A DNA stretch of 64,000 nt from NCBI RefSeq assembly GCF_018687515.1, contig NZ_CP061294.1:1426001-1490000 (forward strand), written 5' to 3'. The notes under the pieces were generated by a model. The model did no database searches and was not told the DNA's origin. It saw nothing but the letters and a program-made list of their open reading frames with translations. The translations under genes and the position numbers were made by a program. The first letter of the stretch is position 1. Each line of letters starts with the position of its first letter. The DNA is from Polynucleobacter sp. MWH-Spelu-300-X4. Lineage in GTDB: Bacteria > Pseudomonadota > Gammaproteobacteria > Burkholderiales > Burkholderiaceae. Shown in pieces: positions 34,959-46,066 of the stretch.

Positions 34959-37736
34959 TTAATGTGCCTCTTCCCAATTAAGGCCAACGCCCACCTCAAC
35001 CAATAATGGTACTTTTAATTGGGCCACATTCGTCATCAAACCAGGCAGTTGCTCCTTCACCAATTGCAACTCATGATCAGGCACCTCAAGCACCAACTCA
35101 TCATGCACTTGCAATAACAGACGAGTCTCTAGTTTATTCTTCTCTAACCACTCTTGCACGGCAATCATCGCCATCTTAATTAGATCAGCCGCCGTCCCCT
35201 GCATCGGCGCATTAATCGCAGCACGCTCAGCACCCTGGCGCCTCATCCCATTGGCACTTCTAATCTCAGGTAACCAAAGGCGGCGCCCAAAAACAGTTTC
35301 AACATACCCATGCTCTTTTGCCAAGACGCGCGTATCAGCCATGTACTGAGCCACTCCAGGGTAACGCGCAAAGTAAGTATCAATGTATTGCTGAGCAGCA
35401 GAACGCTCGATCCCTAAGTTAGAAGCCAAACCAAACGCGCTCATGCCATAGATCAAACCAAAGTTAATAACCTTGGCGTAGCGACGCTGCTCTGAGCTCA
35501 CTTGATCTAAAGGCACATGGAACATCTCGGAAGCCGTCGCCTTATGAATATCCTCTCCAGCAGCAAAAGCTTTTAATAAGCTTTCATCTTCAGCAATATG
35601 AGCCATGATGCGCAATTCAATTTGTGAATAATCTGCAGATACCAAATGAGAACCAGTCGGCGCAACAAATGCTTCGCGAATTTTTCGGCCCTCTTCAGTT
35701 CTAACAGGAATATTTTGTAAATTAGGATCACTCGAAGCTAAACGACCGGTCACCGCTACCGCTTGAGAAAAACTAGTATGCACTCTGCCCGTTTTTGGGT
35801 GAACCATGCGCGGCAATTTTTCAATATAAGTCGACTGCAACTTGGCCAAACTTCTGTAATCCAAAATCCTAGCCGGCAGAGGATAGTTTTCAGCGAGTTT
35901 CTGCAAAACTTCTTCATCGGTTGAAGGTGCCCCAGAAGGGGTTTTCTTAACCACCGGCAACTCTAATTTACCGAATAATATTTCACCAATCTGTTTAGGA
36001 GATTGGATATTAAAAGGTTGTCCGGCCAACTCATGAATTTGTTTTTCCAACTCCAACAATCGCTGACCAACGACCTGACCTTGAGCAGCCAACTTAGGAA
36101 TATCAATCAAAATGCCATTTCTTTCCATGACCGCCAATGCGTGCATCGCCGGCATTTCGATCTCTCGATAAATTTTTAATAACTTTTCATCCGCCTCAAT
36201 GGCTGGATACATCGCATGATGCAATCGCAACGTGATATCAGCATCTTCCGCCGCATATTTAGTTGCAGTCTCCAAATCAACTTGATCAAAAGTAATCTGA
36301 TGAACGCCCTTGCCACACACCTCTTCATAAGTGATGGTTTTTTCACCTAAATGGCGAGAAGCCAAACTATCCATGTCATGACTTCGGTGTGATTCAAGCA
36401 CATAGGATTGCAACAAGGTGTCATGCGCCACACCCTTTAACTGAATACCCTCATTGGCAAAAATATGGATGTCATATTTAAGGTTTTGGCCAAGCTTTTT
36501 ATATTGCTCACCTTCCAACCAAGGTTTTAGCTGCGCCAAAACATCTGCTTTATTTAATTGATCTTCATTCGTGGTGTGCGCTAAAGGTATGTAACAAGCA
36601 ACCCCTGGCTCAGTGGATAAAGAAATGCCTACCAAACCAACCCGCAAAGGCTCTAACCCAGTTGTTTCTGTATCAACGCATGTCAAAGTAGACGCTTCTA
36701 TTTTCTTAATCCAGCCAGCCAACTGTTCTTGCGTTGTCACGCATTGATAGTTCCTCTCTAAAGGAGCAGGCACCTGATTGGCGACAAAGCCAAATAAATC
36801 GCCTGCAGCTTGAGTTGTCTGCATTGGGAGTGGCGTAGACTTGGGTGCCAGGGGACTTGTCGTGCTTGCAGGATTGCCTTTATCCAAATCTCTTAATAAA
36901 GATTTAAATCCAAACTGCGTAAATAAATCTCTTAAAGCATTTTTATCTTCTTCTTTAGCATGTAACTCATGCAGGCCAATCAAATGCTCTTTTAAATCAC
37001 AATCAATTTTGACGGTTACCAACTCTCGAGCTTTAGGAAGCCACCCTAGAGTTGCCCGCAGATTCTCACCAACAACTCCTTTAACTTCATCAGCACGACG
37101 CATTAACTCATCCAAAGTGCCAAATTCATTTATCCACTTAACCGCTGTCTTCGGGCCCGCCTTAGGAACACCGGGAACGTTATCAACAGCATCACCCATG
37201 ATGGATAGATAATCAACAATGCGCTCAGGTGGCACGCCAAATTTAGCAATCACGCCATCTGTATCTAAACGCTCTTCAGTCATGGTGTTAATCAAACTAA
37301 TACCCGGCTCAACTAGCTGCGCTAAATCTTTATCACCCGTCGAAATGAGCACTGTCCAATTCTGAGCTTTGGCTTGCTTAGCCAAAGTGCCAATCACATC
37401 ATCTGCTTCGATACCTTCAACTGCCAACACCGGCCACCCCAAAGCTTTGACGACTTGGTGAATGGATTCAATTTGCATCGCCAAATCTTCCGGCATCGAA
37501 GAACGATTCGCCTTGTACTCGGGATACATTTCTTCTCTAAATGTTTTACCTTTGGTATCGAATACGCAGGCAATATGATCCGCATCTAATTCAGTGCGCG
37601 CACGGCGCATCATGTTGACCATTCCTTGAATAGCTCCCGTAGGAAATCCCTGAGAATTTCTCAAATCTGGCATGGCATGAAAGGCACGGTAAAGGTAGCT
37701 AGAACCGTCAACTAGCAAAAGGCGATGTGTAGACAT
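34959..37736 (-). CDS. polA: DNA polymerase I
   Basis: Repair polymerase that removes RNA primers and fills gaps. The 925-residue protein has three parts: the 5'-3' exonuclease with LLVDGSSYLYRAFHA and the Asp-rich VFDTKGKTFRE segment; the 3'-5' exonuclease with CVDTETTGLEPLR and YAAEDADITLRLH; and the polymerase with DYSQIELRIMAHI (motif A), RRYAKVINFGLIYGMSA (motif B) and LLQVHDELVLEVP (motif C). The proofreading carboxylates seem present. The start is ATG 37736 (MSTHRLLLVDGSS) with GTGGG upstream; a TTG 15 bases earlier is less likely. Confidence 0.97.
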   Translation of the reverse strand: MSTHRLLLVDGSSYLYRAFHAMPDLRNSQGFPTGAIQGMVNMMRRARTELDADHIACVFDTKGKTFREEMYPEYKANRSSMPEDLAMQIESIHQVVKALGWPVLAVEGIEADDVIGTLAKQAKAQNWTVLISTGDKDLAQLVEPGISLINTMTEERLDTDGVIAKFGVPPERIVDYLSIMGDAVDNVPGVPKAGPKTAVKWINEFGTLDELMRRADEVKGVVGENLRATLGWLPKARELVTVKIDCDLKEHLIGLHELHAKEEDKNALRDLFTQFGFKSLLRDLDKGNPASTTSPLAPKSTPLPMQTTQAAGDLFGFVANQVPAPLERNYQCVTTQEQLAGWIKKIEASTLTCVDTETTGLEPLRVGLVGISLSTEPGVACYIPLAHTTNEDQLNKADVLAQLKPWLEGEQYKKLGQNLKYDIHIFANEGIQLKGVAHDTLLQSYVLESHRSHDMDSLASRHLGEKTITYEEVCGKGVHQITFDQVDLETATKYAAEDADITLRLHHAMYPAIEADEKLLKIYREIEMPAMHALAVMERNGILIDIPKLAAQGQVVGQRLLELEKQIHELAGQPFNIQSPKQIGEILFGKLELPVVKKTPSGAPSTDEEVLQKLAENYPLPARILDYRSLAKLQSTYIEKLPRMVHPKTGRVHTSFSQAVAVTGRLASSDPNLQNIPVRTEEGRKIREAFVAPTGSHLVSADYSQIELRIMAHIAEDESLLKAFAAGEDIHKATASEMFHVPLDQVSSEQRRYAKVINFGLIYGMSAFGLASNLGIERSAAQQYIDTYFARYPGVAQYMADTRVLAKEHGYVETVFGRRLWLPEIRSANGMRRQGAERAAINAPMQGTAADLIKMAMIAVQEWLEKNKLETRLLLQVHDELVLEVPDHELQLVKEQLPGLMTNVAQLKVPLLVEVGVGLNWEEAH

Positions 37737-37785
37737 CCCACAATCGTACAATTGATGAACGATTAGCTTGGTATTTTCTTATTCT

Positions 37786-38169
37786 ATGCAAACAAAAAAT
37801 TCTTTAAATGTGGCTCTTTTGAGCGTGGCATTTTCCATATTTTCCTTTACATCACAAGGACTTAGCGCTCAACCTGTGCAAGCATTAAGCGCGGAAGAAC
37901 TGCAGAAGATTAATCAGCAACCAGCTGTGCCCGCCATCAAAAATAATGGCGAAAGTGGCAAAGCTGGCCCTAAAAAGCCTTCTTTTGAGCATAAAGAAGC
38001 GGATGGCACCAACATCAAAGAATACAAAGAAGGTGGCAAAGCGACTGAAGTGATTGTGGAAACCCCAATGGGCACTCGCTATGAAATGAGCGCGCCATCC
38101 GACGCACCCGCACCGAATGTACGCAATCAAGATGTGAATCGCGTGCCAACCATTCGAATGCCTTTCTAA
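37786..38169 (+). CDS. Exported DUF2782-like protein
   Basis: A 127-residue protein with an N-terminal signal peptide (MQTKNSLNVALLSVAF to about SAQP). The mature part contains FEHKEADGTNIKEYKEGGKA and VIVETPMGTRYEM, which resembles DUF2782, a small periplasmic family found next to polA and thrB. Its role is unknown. ATG 37786 is preferred over an upstream TTG. It is divergent from polA and 13 bp upstream of thrB, with which it is probably cotranscribed. The family match is by memory and is moderate. Confidence 0.7.
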   Translation: MQTKNSLNVALLSVAFSIFSFTSQGLSAQPVQALSAEELQKINQQPAVPAIKNNGESGKAGPKKPSFEHKEADGTNIKEYKEGGKATEVIVETPMGTRYEMSAPSDAPAPNVRNQDVNRVPTIRMPF

Positions 38170-38182
38170 TTATTTCATCGCT

Positions 38183-39151
38183 ATGGCTGTCTTTACCCCC
38201 GTTACCCTAGAAGAAGTCAATAATTGGCTTTCAAAAAAATATGATCTTGGCATTGCCACAGATCTCAAAGGTATTAGCTCTGGCATCGAGAATTCAAATT
38301 TCTTTTTAACATTAGAAAAAGATGGCATTCAAAAAGAATTCGTACTGACTTTATTTGAACGCCTCAAACCAGAACAGCTCCCTTATTATTTAAACCTTAT
38401 GGGGCATTTGGCGGAAAAGGGCATACCCGTGCCTGCGCCCATGAAAAATAAGCAGCAAGAAGTTCTCGAATCACTGAATAACAAGCCCGCGACGATTGTC
38501 ACAAAACTTTCCGGTAAGTCTCAATTAACACCTACCGCTCAACATTGCCAGGCAGTCGGTCAAATGTTGGCTAAGATGCATTTAGCTGGCGCAGACTTTA
38601 AGATGTTCCAAGGCAACTTGAGAAGTTTGTCTTGGTGGAAAGAAACCATCCCAAGCGTCCAACCCCACCTTAATCCAACGCAGCTTGAATTAATTAATAC
38701 AGAACTTGAAGCACAAATAGCATTCTTTACCAGCAACGACTATGCAGCTCTCCCCTCAGGCCCTAGTCATTGTGATCTATTTAGAGATAACGTTTTATTT
38801 AACTCAGATAATGAGCTTGGCGGATTTTTTGATTTCTATTTTGCCGGCACGGATAAATGGTTATTTGACTTGGCAGTTACCGTAAATGATTGGTGCATTA
38901 ATTTGGTCACCGGCGAATTAGATGCCCCACGCTATAACGCCATGATGTCTAGTTATCAATCAGTTCGTACATTAAAACCAGAAGAAATAGCATCGTGGCA
39001 GCTTATGTTGAGAGCCGCAGCACTGAGATTCTGGGTGTCGCGTTTATGGGATTACTACCTGCCTCGCGACGCGCAAATGCTCACACCTCATGATCCAACC
39101 CATTTTGAACGTGTGCTAACGCAACGTCGCACCAATCTAGCAATCATTTAA
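38183..39151 (+). CDS. thrB: Homoserine kinase (ThrB, APH-fold type)
   Basis: Phosphorylates homoserine on the way to threonine. The 322-residue protein belongs to the aminoglycoside-phosphotransferase-like homoserine kinase family used by many beta- and gammaproteobacteria. Features are MAVFTPVTLEEVNNWL, KGISSGIENSNFFLT, the catalytic loop SHCDLFRDNVLF and the metal-binding GGFFDFYFAG. It stands between the DUF2782-like gene and a BPSS1780-type membrane protein gene, all on the plus strand and close together. Confidence 0.94.
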   Translation: MAVFTPVTLEEVNNWLSKKYDLGIATDLKGISSGIENSNFFLTLEKDGIQKEFVLTLFERLKPEQLPYYLNLMGHLAEKGIPVPAPMKNKQQEVLESLNNKPATIVTKLSGKSQLTPTAQHCQAVGQMLAKMHLAGADFKMFQGNLRSLSWWKETIPSVQPHLNPTQLELINTELEAQIAFFTSNDYAALPSGPSHCDLFRDNVLFNSDNELGGFFDFYFAGTDKWLFDLAVTVNDWCINLVTGELDAPRYNAMMSSYQSVRTLKPEEIASWQLMLRAAALRFWVSRLWDYYLPRDAQMLTPHDPTHFERVLTQRRTNLAII

Positions 39152-39153
39152 AT

Positions 39154-39918
39154 ATGCAATTAAGACAAGCTAAAGCCCGCGATGGCTACCTATGGATACG
39201 TCAAGGACTTTGGCTATTCAAGAAAAATCCTTTGGCATTTTTCATGCTCATTTTTCTTTACATCTTTATTGCACAATTCTTAATTCTTATTCCAGTCTTT
39301 GGCGTATTTATCGTCTTACTTTTAACACCAGCTCTAACAGTTGGCTTCATGACTGCATGCCAAATGGTTATTAAGGGAGAACGCGTTACGCCTGGCGTTT
39401 ACCTAGTGGGATTAAAAAATGTCATACCCAACATCAGAAAGAATCTTTTGGTACTGGGGACTATTTACGCATTTCTAGTTTTAATACTCAGCCTAATAGC
39501 GAGCGCTTTTATAGATTTTCAGCAGTTGATTCCCATGCTGACAGAACAAAAACAGCCCACTATTCGCGAAGTCAAAGAACTTTATTTCAGCTTAGGTATT
39601 GGCGCATGTCTGTACGTGCCAATTGCTATGGTGATGTGGTTTGCGCCAGTTTTAGTTGCTTGGGAAAAAATGTCTGTAGGGCAAGCTTTGTTTTCAAGTT
39701 GGATTGCTTGCTGGACAAACAAAGCTGCCTTTATTTATTACTTAGCCATTTGGGGCATTGTGATTGTGGCTGTACCATTTTTTATAGAGGCCATACTTGA
39801 TAGCTTTGGCGCTAGAGCAGCCATCCCATTTGTCATACCGCCTTACTCAATGGCGGCACTGACTGTGATGTACTGCTCTTTCTTCGCGACTTGGAAAGCT
39901 TGCTTTAACAACGACTAA
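39154..39918 (+). CDS. BPSS1780-family membrane protein
   Basis: A 254-residue integral membrane protein with about five to six hydrophobic segments (for example FFMLIFLYIFIAQFLILI and LLVLGTIYAFLVLILSLI). The beginning, QLRQAKARDGYLWIRQGLWL, and the pattern agree with the BPSS1780 family found in Burkholderiales, whose function is unknown. It starts 2 nt after thrB and is expected to share its transcript. It is convergent with uvrD. Confidence 0.8.
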   Translation: MQLRQAKARDGYLWIRQGLWLFKKNPLAFFMLIFLYIFIAQFLILIPVFGVFIVLLLTPALTVGFMTACQMVIKGERVTPGVYLVGLKNVIPNIRKNLLVLGTIYAFLVLILSLIASAFIDFQQLIPMLTEQKQPTIREVKELYFSLGIGACLYVPIAMVMWFAPVLVAWEKMSVGQALFSSWIACWTNKAAFIYYLAIWGIVIVAVPFFIEAILDSFGARAAIPFVIPPYSMAALTVMYCSFFATWKACFNND

Positions 39919-39944
39919 TTAATTTTTTTATTAATTAGCCGCCA

Positions 39945-42254
39945 TCAATCAATAGCGGTCAACTTAGCAATCGCTAACTGAAGCCACTTAGGGCCATGTC
40001 GATTAAAGTTCACATGCGCCTTAGCTTCAGCAGCGCTACCCTCAATAGCTAAAATTCTGCCTTCGCCAAATTTAGTGTGGAACACGCTTTGCCCCACTCT
40101 GAAACCATGGCCATTATCTTTTCTAGGCATTGAACTAATTGGGGCCGCAATTGCGCTTGGCGTCACATCAAAACTTCCACCACGATGCCTTGTAGCAGCA
40201 GGACCACCCCAATCACTGCCCTCTGACCAAGATGGCATTCGAGTCGTTGTACCCCCCCATCTTGCATCTTTATTTCTAGGTGTTAGATGTTTTAAAGATT
40301 CCGCCGGCAACTCATCCAAGAACCTTGATGGCAAGTTGTAGCGCACTTGACCGTGCAAAAGCCTAGATTGCGTATGCGATAAAAATAATCGCTCTTTAGC
40401 ACGTGTAATCGCCACATACATCAAGCGGCGCTCTTCTTCTAGGCCATCTTCTTCATTCACACTATTTTCATGAGGGAATAAACCCTCTTCCAACCCTGTA
40501 ATAAATACTGTCGTGAACTCCAAGCCTTTTGCCGCATGCACAGTCATTAATTGAACCGCATCTTGTCCAGCTTGAGCTTGGTTATCACCAGCCTCCAAAG
40601 AAGCATGCGCTAAAAATCCAGCTAAAGGAGACATCTCAATCACAGGCTCATCTTGGGAAGTGCCAGCTACGGTGTCTTGCGCAAAACCTTCTTCAGCAAT
40701 GAAAGCTGTTGCGGCATTGACCAATTCCTGCAAGTTTTCTACGCGATCCTGACCTTCTCGCTCCGTCAAATAGTGTTGAATCAAACCACTGTTCTGAATC
40801 ACATAATCGACTGTTTCAGGCAATGTGTAATGGCGGGTGGAATCTCTCATATGATCAATCAACCGCACAAATGCGCCAATCAAACTGCCCGCCTTACCAT
40901 CCAAATAAGGAGCTGCTGCATAGAAAGAGCAATTATTAACTTTTGCACTATCTTGCAAAGTCTCCACACTCTTAGCGCCAATACCTCTAGTTGGGAAATT
41001 CACTACCCGTGCAAAAGAGGTATCGTCATTGGGATTTTCTAAAAGTCGCAAATAAGCCAACGCATGCTTAATCTCAGCACGCTCGAAGAATCGCAAACCA
41101 CCATAAACACGATACGGAATGCCCGCGGAAAATAAGCCGTGCTCAATGATGCGGGATTGCGCATTGCTACGATAAAGAATAGCAATCTCACTTCTAGCGC
41201 TACCTGTATTAATGAGACTCTTAATCTCATCAACCATCCAAGCAGCTTCGGTGCCATCCGTTGATGCCTCATAAATTCTTACAGGCTCGCCATGACCAGC
41301 ATCTGTGCGCAAATTCTTACCTAAACGCTCAGTGTTATTCGCGATTAAATGATTAGCCGCATCAAGAATATGCCCAAAAGAACGATAGTTCTGCTCAAGC
41401 TTAACCAAGTGAGGCTTAAAGTGGCGCTCAAATAAGCGCATATTCTCAACATCTGCGCCGCGGAAAGCATAAATACTTTGGTCATCATCACCCACAGCAA
41501 AAACAGAGCTTGGATTAGATGAACCATAACCAGAAATTAACTTAAGCCACGCATATTGCAAGGCATTGGTATCTTGAAACTCATCAACCAAAATATGGCG
41601 GAAACGTTCTTGATAATGCTCACGAATGGGCTGGTGGTTTTTGAGCAGCTCATAGCTACGTAATAAAAGCTCCGCAAAATCAACAACACCCTCTTTTTGG
41701 CATTGCTCTTCATAAGCTTGGTACAACTCAACCATGGTGTTCTGAAAAGAATCTCCACGATCCATATCTTTAGAACGTAAACCTTTTTCTTTGGCATGCG
41801 CGATGAAATACTGTAATTGCTTAGGCGGATATTTCTCATCATCAATTTTTAATGACTTCAATAAACGCTTAATCGCCGACAACTGATCTTGAGTATCCAA
41901 AATCTGAAAGGTTGAAGGCAAACCCGCATCTTTATGATGAGCTCTTAATAACCGATTACATAAACCATGGAAAGTGCCCACCCACATTCCTCGTGTATTA
42001 ATGGGCATCATGGCCGATAAGCGCGTCAACATCTCTTTAGCGGCTTTATTTGTAAAAGTAACCGCCAAAATCCCAATAGGAGAGGCCTGTCCTGTTTGAA
42101 TTAACCATGCAATACGGGTTGTTAAGACCTTGGTTTTGCCACTTCCAGCACCCGCAAGAATCATAGCTGACTGGGCTTTGCCGTCATTATTCACAGGGGA
42201 TAGCGTTACCGCTTCTAGCTGTTCGGGATTGAGGTTTTGAAGAATATTTGTCAC
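39945..42254 (-). CDS. uvrD: UvrD-type DNA helicase II
   Basis: SF1A 3'-5' helicase for nucleotide excision and mismatch repair. The 769-residue protein has the full motif set: Q motif LNPEQLEAV, Walker A AGAGSGKTK, motif II ILVDEFQDTN, motif III AVGDDDQSIYAFRGA, motif IV LEQNYRS, motif V MTVHAAKGLEF and motif VI EERRLMYVAITRAK. The C-terminus carries the Tudor-like GQSVFHTKFGEGRIL segment that binds RNA polymerase. The start codon is GTG 42254 with an AAAGG ribosome-binding site. It is divergent from valS. Confidence 0.95.
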   Translation of the reverse strand: MTNILQNLNPEQLEAVTLSPVNNDGKAQSAMILAGAGSGKTKVLTTRIAWLIQTGQASPIGILAVTFTNKAAKEMLTRLSAMMPINTRGMWVGTFHGLCNRLLRAHHKDAGLPSTFQILDTQDQLSAIKRLLKSLKIDDEKYPPKQLQYFIAHAKEKGLRSKDMDRGDSFQNTMVELYQAYEEQCQKEGVVDFAELLLRSYELLKNHQPIREHYQERFRHILVDEFQDTNALQYAWLKLISGYGSSNPSSVFAVGDDDQSIYAFRGADVENMRLFERHFKPHLVKLEQNYRSFGHILDAANHLIANNTERLGKNLRTDAGHGEPVRIYEASTDGTEAAWMVDEIKSLINTGSARSEIAILYRSNAQSRIIEHGLFSAGIPYRVYGGLRFFERAEIKHALAYLRLLENPNDDTSFARVVNFPTRGIGAKSVETLQDSAKVNNCSFYAAAPYLDGKAGSLIGAFVRLIDHMRDSTRHYTLPETVDYVIQNSGLIQHYLTEREGQDRVENLQELVNAATAFIAEEGFAQDTVAGTSQDEPVIEMSPLAGFLAHASLEAGDNQAQAGQDAVQLMTVHAAKGLEFTTVFITGLEEGLFPHENSVNEEDGLEEERRLMYVAITRAKERLFLSHTQSRLLHGQVRYNLPSRFLDELPAESLKHLTPRNKDARWGGTTTRMPSWSEGSDWGGPAATRHRGGSFDVTPSAIAAPISSMPRKDNGHGFRVGQSVFHTKFGEGRILAIEGSAAEAKAHVNFNRHGPKWLQLAIAKLTAID

Positions 42255-42281
42255 ATACGCCTTTAAGTTCTAACAAAAAAT

Positions 42282-42287
42282 TATAAT
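42282..42287 (+). promoter_or_regulatory. TATAAT -10 very close to the valS start
   Basis: A consensus TATAAT ends only 8 bases before the valS ATG, so a transcript started from it would have almost no 5' leader. The -35 at normal spacing is poor. Confidence 0.45.
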
Positions 42288-42295
42288 TCGGGGAT

Positions 42296-45157
42296 ATGTC
42301 AAAAAATCTTTCTGATCTCGCTAAATCTTTCGAACCCGCCAACATCGAGGCTCAATGGGGCCCCGAATGGGAAAAACAGGGTATTGCCACCGGCACTTTA
42401 GATGCCAATAAGGCCAATTTTTGCATTCAACTGCCTCCGCCAAACGTCACTGGCACCCTTCATATGGGGCATGCCTTTAACCAAACCATTATGGATGGGT
42501 TAGCCAGACATGCTCGCATGAGCGGCAAAAACACCCTATGGGTTCCTGGCACCGACCATGCCGGTATTGCCACCCAAATCGTCGTAGAACGCCAATTAGA
42601 CGCTCAGAAGGTCTCTAGGCACGACCTAGGCAGAGAAAAGTTCCTAGAAAAGGTTTGGGCATGGAAAGAACAATCTGGCTCCACTATCACCCGTCAAATT
42701 CGTCGTCTAGGCGCCTCCATTGATTGGAGTCGTGAATATTTCACGATGGATGCCAAAATGTCCAAAGCAGTCGTTGAGGTATTTGTTAGCCTATATGAGC
42801 AAGGTCTTATCTACCGAGGTAAACGATTAGTTAACTGGGACCCCATCTTGGGCACCGCCGTTTCAGATCTTGAGGTGGAGAGTGAAGAAGAGCAAGGCTC
42901 GATGTGGCATATTCGCTACCCACTCGCCAGCGGCCAAGGATATTTAACGGTTGCGACCACTCGACCAGAAACCATGCTTGGCGACGTTGCCGTGATGGTG
43001 CATCCGGAAGACGAGCGTTACAAGCATCTCATTGGTCAATCAGTACGCTTACCGCTTTCTGATCGAGATATCCCAATCATCGCGGATGATTATGTGGATA
43101 AAGAATTCGGCACAGGGGTTGTCAAAGTAACCCCTGCGCATGATTTCAATGACTATGCAGTCGGTTTACGCCATCAATTGCCAATGATCAATATCTTGAC
43201 GCTCGATGCCAAGATTAATGATGACGCTCCTGAAAAATATCGCGGCCTTGATCGCTTTGAGGCTAGAAAATTAATTGTTGCCGATCTTGAAACTGCCGGA
43301 CTACTTGAAAAAGTTCAACCTCACACATTGATGGTGCCAAGAGGTGATCGTACAAAATCGGTCATCGAACCTATGCTCACAGATCAATGGTTTGTGGCCA
43401 TGTCCAAACCAACTGAGCACAATCAATACCGCCCAGGAAAATCCATTGCCGATGCGGCTTTAGATGCCGTGAAATGTGGCGATGTGAAGTTTGTTCCGGA
43501 AAATTGGACTACCACCTATAACCAATGGTTAGAAGGCATCCAAGATTGGTGTATCTCTAGACAACTCTGGTGGGGTCACCAAATTCCCGCTTGGTATCAA
43601 GAAGATGGAAAGATTATTGTTGCGCGCACTGAAGCTGAAGCTACGGCAAAAGCGAAGGCCAACGGTTACAACGGTAGCCTTCGTCGAGATGAAGATGTCT
43701 TAGATACATGGTTTAGCTCAGCTCTCGTACCATTCTCATCATTAGGCTGGCCAGAAAAAACGCCTGAATTAGCTCACTTCCTACCTTCATCAGCGTTAGT
43801 TACTGGATTTGACATTATTTTCTTCTGGGTTGCTCGCATGGTGATGATGACTTGTCACTTTACCGGCAAGATTCCTTTTGAAACAGTCTACGTCCATGGT
43901 CTTGTGCGCGATGCGGAAGGTCAAAAGATGAGTAAATCAAAAGGCAATACTTTAGACCCGATTGATTTAATCGATGGCATTGATTTAGATACTTTATTAG
44001 CAAAACGCACCACTGGATTAATGAATCCAAAACAAGCTGAAAGTATCACTAAGAAAACCAAAAAAGAATTTCCAGACGGCATTCCCGCTTTTGGCACCGA
44101 TGCATTGCGCTTCACGTTTGCGTCCATGGCAACATTAGGCCGCAATATTAATTTTGATCAAAAACGCTGTGAAGGTTATAGAAACTTTTGCAACAAACTA
44201 TGGAACGCCACTCGTTTCGTACTCATGAATTGCCAAGGCTCTCTTGAAGATAATGGCTTTGGTGAATGCAAAGGTGGTTGCGGGCCTGATGGCCAACTAG
44301 ACTTTTCTGCAGCAGACCGTTGGATTGTGTCTTTATTGCAAAAAGTAGAAGCAGATATTGAAAAGGGTTTCAAAGACTACCGCTTCGACAATATCGCCAC
44401 CTCTATTTATCAATTCGTTTGGGATGAATACTGCGACTGGTACCTAGAGCTTGCCAAAGTTCAACTACAAAATGGCACGCCAGCTCAACAACGCGCCACC
44501 CGCAGAACTCTATTAAGAGTTCTTGAAACTATTCTGCGCTTAGCCCACCCAATCATTCCATTTATCACGGAAGAATTGTGGCAAATCGTAGCGCCAATGT
44601 CTGGCAAGGATATTTCCAAAGACGAAAAGCAAACGATTGCTCTTCAAGCTTACCCTATGTCACAACCGGAAAAGATTGATGAGGTAAGCGAGAAATGGGT
44701 TGCGGAAATTAAGTCTCTTGTCGATGCGTGTCGCAACCTTCGCGGTGAAATGCAAATCTCCCCGGCTCAAAGAGTTCCGCTATATATCTGTGGAGACTCC
44801 GCTTATTTGCAAATAGCAGCCCCCTATATTCAAGCACTAGCTAAGCTTTCGGAAGTAAAGATTTATGAAGATGATGCCCAGCTAGAAAAAGATGGCGCAG
44901 GAGCTCCCGTTGCTATTGTCGGCAACACAAAGATGATGCTCAAGGTCGAAATTGACGCCACTGCTGAACGCGCTCGCCTCAATAAAGAAATTGAACGCAT
45001 CTCTTCTGAAATCGCTAAAGCCAACTCCAAACTAAATAATGAAAGCTTTGTTGCAAGAGCCCCTGAAGCTGTAGTGATTCAGGAAAAACAACGTTTGGCA
45101 GATTTTGAATCTTTGCGCGAAAAATTGGAAAGTCAATTAAGTCGTTTACCATCATAA
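42296..45157 (+). CDS. valS: Valyl-tRNA synthetase
   Basis: Charges tRNA-Val. The 953-residue class Ia enzyme has the HIGH motif as [11 protein letters not shown] (near residue 55), the editing domain with [15 protein letters not shown], the KMSKS motif in [14 protein letters not shown], the anticodon-binding helical domain ([19 protein letters not shown]) and a C-terminal coiled coil ([20 protein letters not shown]). No key residue seems missing. It is divergent from uvrD, and galU follows after 2 nt, so galU is probably cotranscribed. Confidence 0.97.
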   Translation: MSKNLSDLAKSFEPANIEAQWGPEWEKQGIATGTLDANKANFCIQLPPPNVTGTLHMGHAFNQTIMDGLARHARMSGKNTLWVPGTDHAGIATQIVVERQLDAQKVSRHDLGREKFLEKVWAWKEQSGSTITRQIRRLGASIDWSREYFTMDAKMSKAVVEVFVSLYEQGLIYRGKRLVNWDPILGTAVSDLEVESEEEQGSMWHIRYPLASGQGYLTVATTRPETMLGDVAVMVHPEDERYKHLIGQSVRLPLSDRDIPIIADDYVDKEFGTGVVKVTPAHDFNDYAVGLRHQLPMINILTLDAKINDDAPEKYRGLDRFEARKLIVADLETAGLLEKVQPHTLMVPRGDRTKSVIEPMLTDQWFVAMSKPTEHNQYRPGKSIADAALDAVKCGDVKFVPENWTTTYNQWLEGIQDWCISRQLWWGHQIPAWYQEDGKIIVARTEAEATAKAKANGYNGSLRRDEDVLDTWFSSALVPFSSLGWPEKTPELAHFLPSSALVTGFDIIFFWVARMVMMTCHFTGKIPFETVYVHGLVRDAEGQKMSKSKGNTLDPIDLIDGIDLDTLLAKRTTGLMNPKQAESITKKTKKEFPDGIPAFGTDALRFTFASMATLGRNINFDQKRCEGYRNFCNKLWNATRFVLMNCQGSLEDNGFGECKGGCGPDGQLDFSAADRWIVSLLQKVEADIEKGFKDYRFDNIATSIYQFVWDEYCDWYLELAKVQLQNGTPAQQRATRRTLLRVLETILRLAHPIIPFITEELWQIVAPMSGKDISKDEKQTIALQAYPMSQPEKIDEVSEKWVAEIKSLVDACRNLRGEMQISPAQRVPLYICGDSAYLQIAAPYIQALAKLSEVKIYEDDAQLEKDGAGAPVAIVGNTKMMLKVEIDATAERARLNKEIERISSEIAKANSKLNNESFVARAPEAVVIQEKQRLADFESLREKLESQLSRLPS

Positions 45158-45159
45158 AT

Positions 45160-46026
45160 ATGAAAAATACTATTACCAAAGCAGTATTCCCAGTAGCAGG
45201 TCTTGGCACACGCTTTTTGCCTGCCACCAAGGCAAGCCCAAAAGAAATGCTCAACGTAGTGGACAAGCCATTGATTCAATATGCGGTTGAAGAAGCGATG
45301 GCTGCTGGCATTACTGAAATGATCTTCGTAACCGGTCGTAGCAAACGTGCGATTGAAGATCATTTTGATAAAGCCTACGAATTAGAAGCAGAGTTAGAAG
45401 CTAAAAATAAAAAAGAACTTCTTCAATTAGTCAGAAGCATTAAACCAAGTCATGTGGACTGTATTTACATCCGCCAACCAGAAGCGCTAGGTTTGGGCCA
45501 TGCAGTGTTATGCGCTGAAAAATTAATTGACGACGAACCATTTGCCGTCATTTTGGCGGACGACTTATTAGATGGCAAAGTTCCCGTTATGAAACAAATG
45601 GTCGATAAATACCAACACTACCGTAGCTCCATCTTAGGCGTGGAAAAAATTGCTCCGGAACAAAGTAAGTCATACGGCGTCATCGATGGCAAGGTATTTG
45701 AAGACCACATCTACAAATTAAACGGAATAGTTGAGAAACCAGAGCCATCCAAAGCCCCATCTAATATGGGTGTTGTAGGTCGCTATATTTTGTCTTCAAG
45801 AATCTTTGATCATATTCGCCAAATCAAACCAGGCGCCGGCGGCGAATTACAGCTAACTGATGCGATTCAATCACTATTACAACAAGAACAAGTCCTCGCG
45901 TATGAATACGAGGGCACCCGCTATGACTGCGGCAGCAAACTTGGCTACCTTAAAGCAACAGTTGAATTTGCTTTAAGACACCCTGAAGTAAAAGATAGTT
46001 TTGCTGACTTCTTAAAAAATAGATAA
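45160..46026 (+). CDS. galU: UTP-glucose-1-phosphate uridylyltransferase
   Basis: Makes UDP-glucose for cell-surface polysaccharides. The 288-residue nucleotidyltransferase shows VFPVAGLGTRFLPATKASPK (UTP-binding loop), VDKPLIQYAVEEA, QPEALGLGHAVLCA, ILADDLLDG and GRYILSSRIFDHI, all typical of GalU. It starts 2 nt after valS. The arrangement valS-galU is common in Burkholderiales. A HipBA-like unit in the opposite direction follows after 40 bp. Confidence 0.96.
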   Translation: MKNTITKAVFPVAGLGTRFLPATKASPKEMLNVVDKPLIQYAVEEAMAAGITEMIFVTGRSKRAIEDHFDKAYELEAELEAKNKKELLQLVRSIKPSHVDCIYIRQPEALGLGHAVLCAEKLIDDEPFAVILADDLLDGKVPVMKQMVDKYQHYRSSILGVEKIAPEQSKSYGVIDGKVFEDHIYKLNGIVEKPEPSKAPSNMGVVGRYILSSRIFDHIRQIKPGAGGELQLTDAIQSLLQQEQVLAYEYEGTRYDCGSKLGYLKATVEFALRHPEVKDSFADFLKNR

Positions 46027-46066
46027 AGTAATCAATCCGTTAAGCCTAATGATTTAGGGTGAGAAA

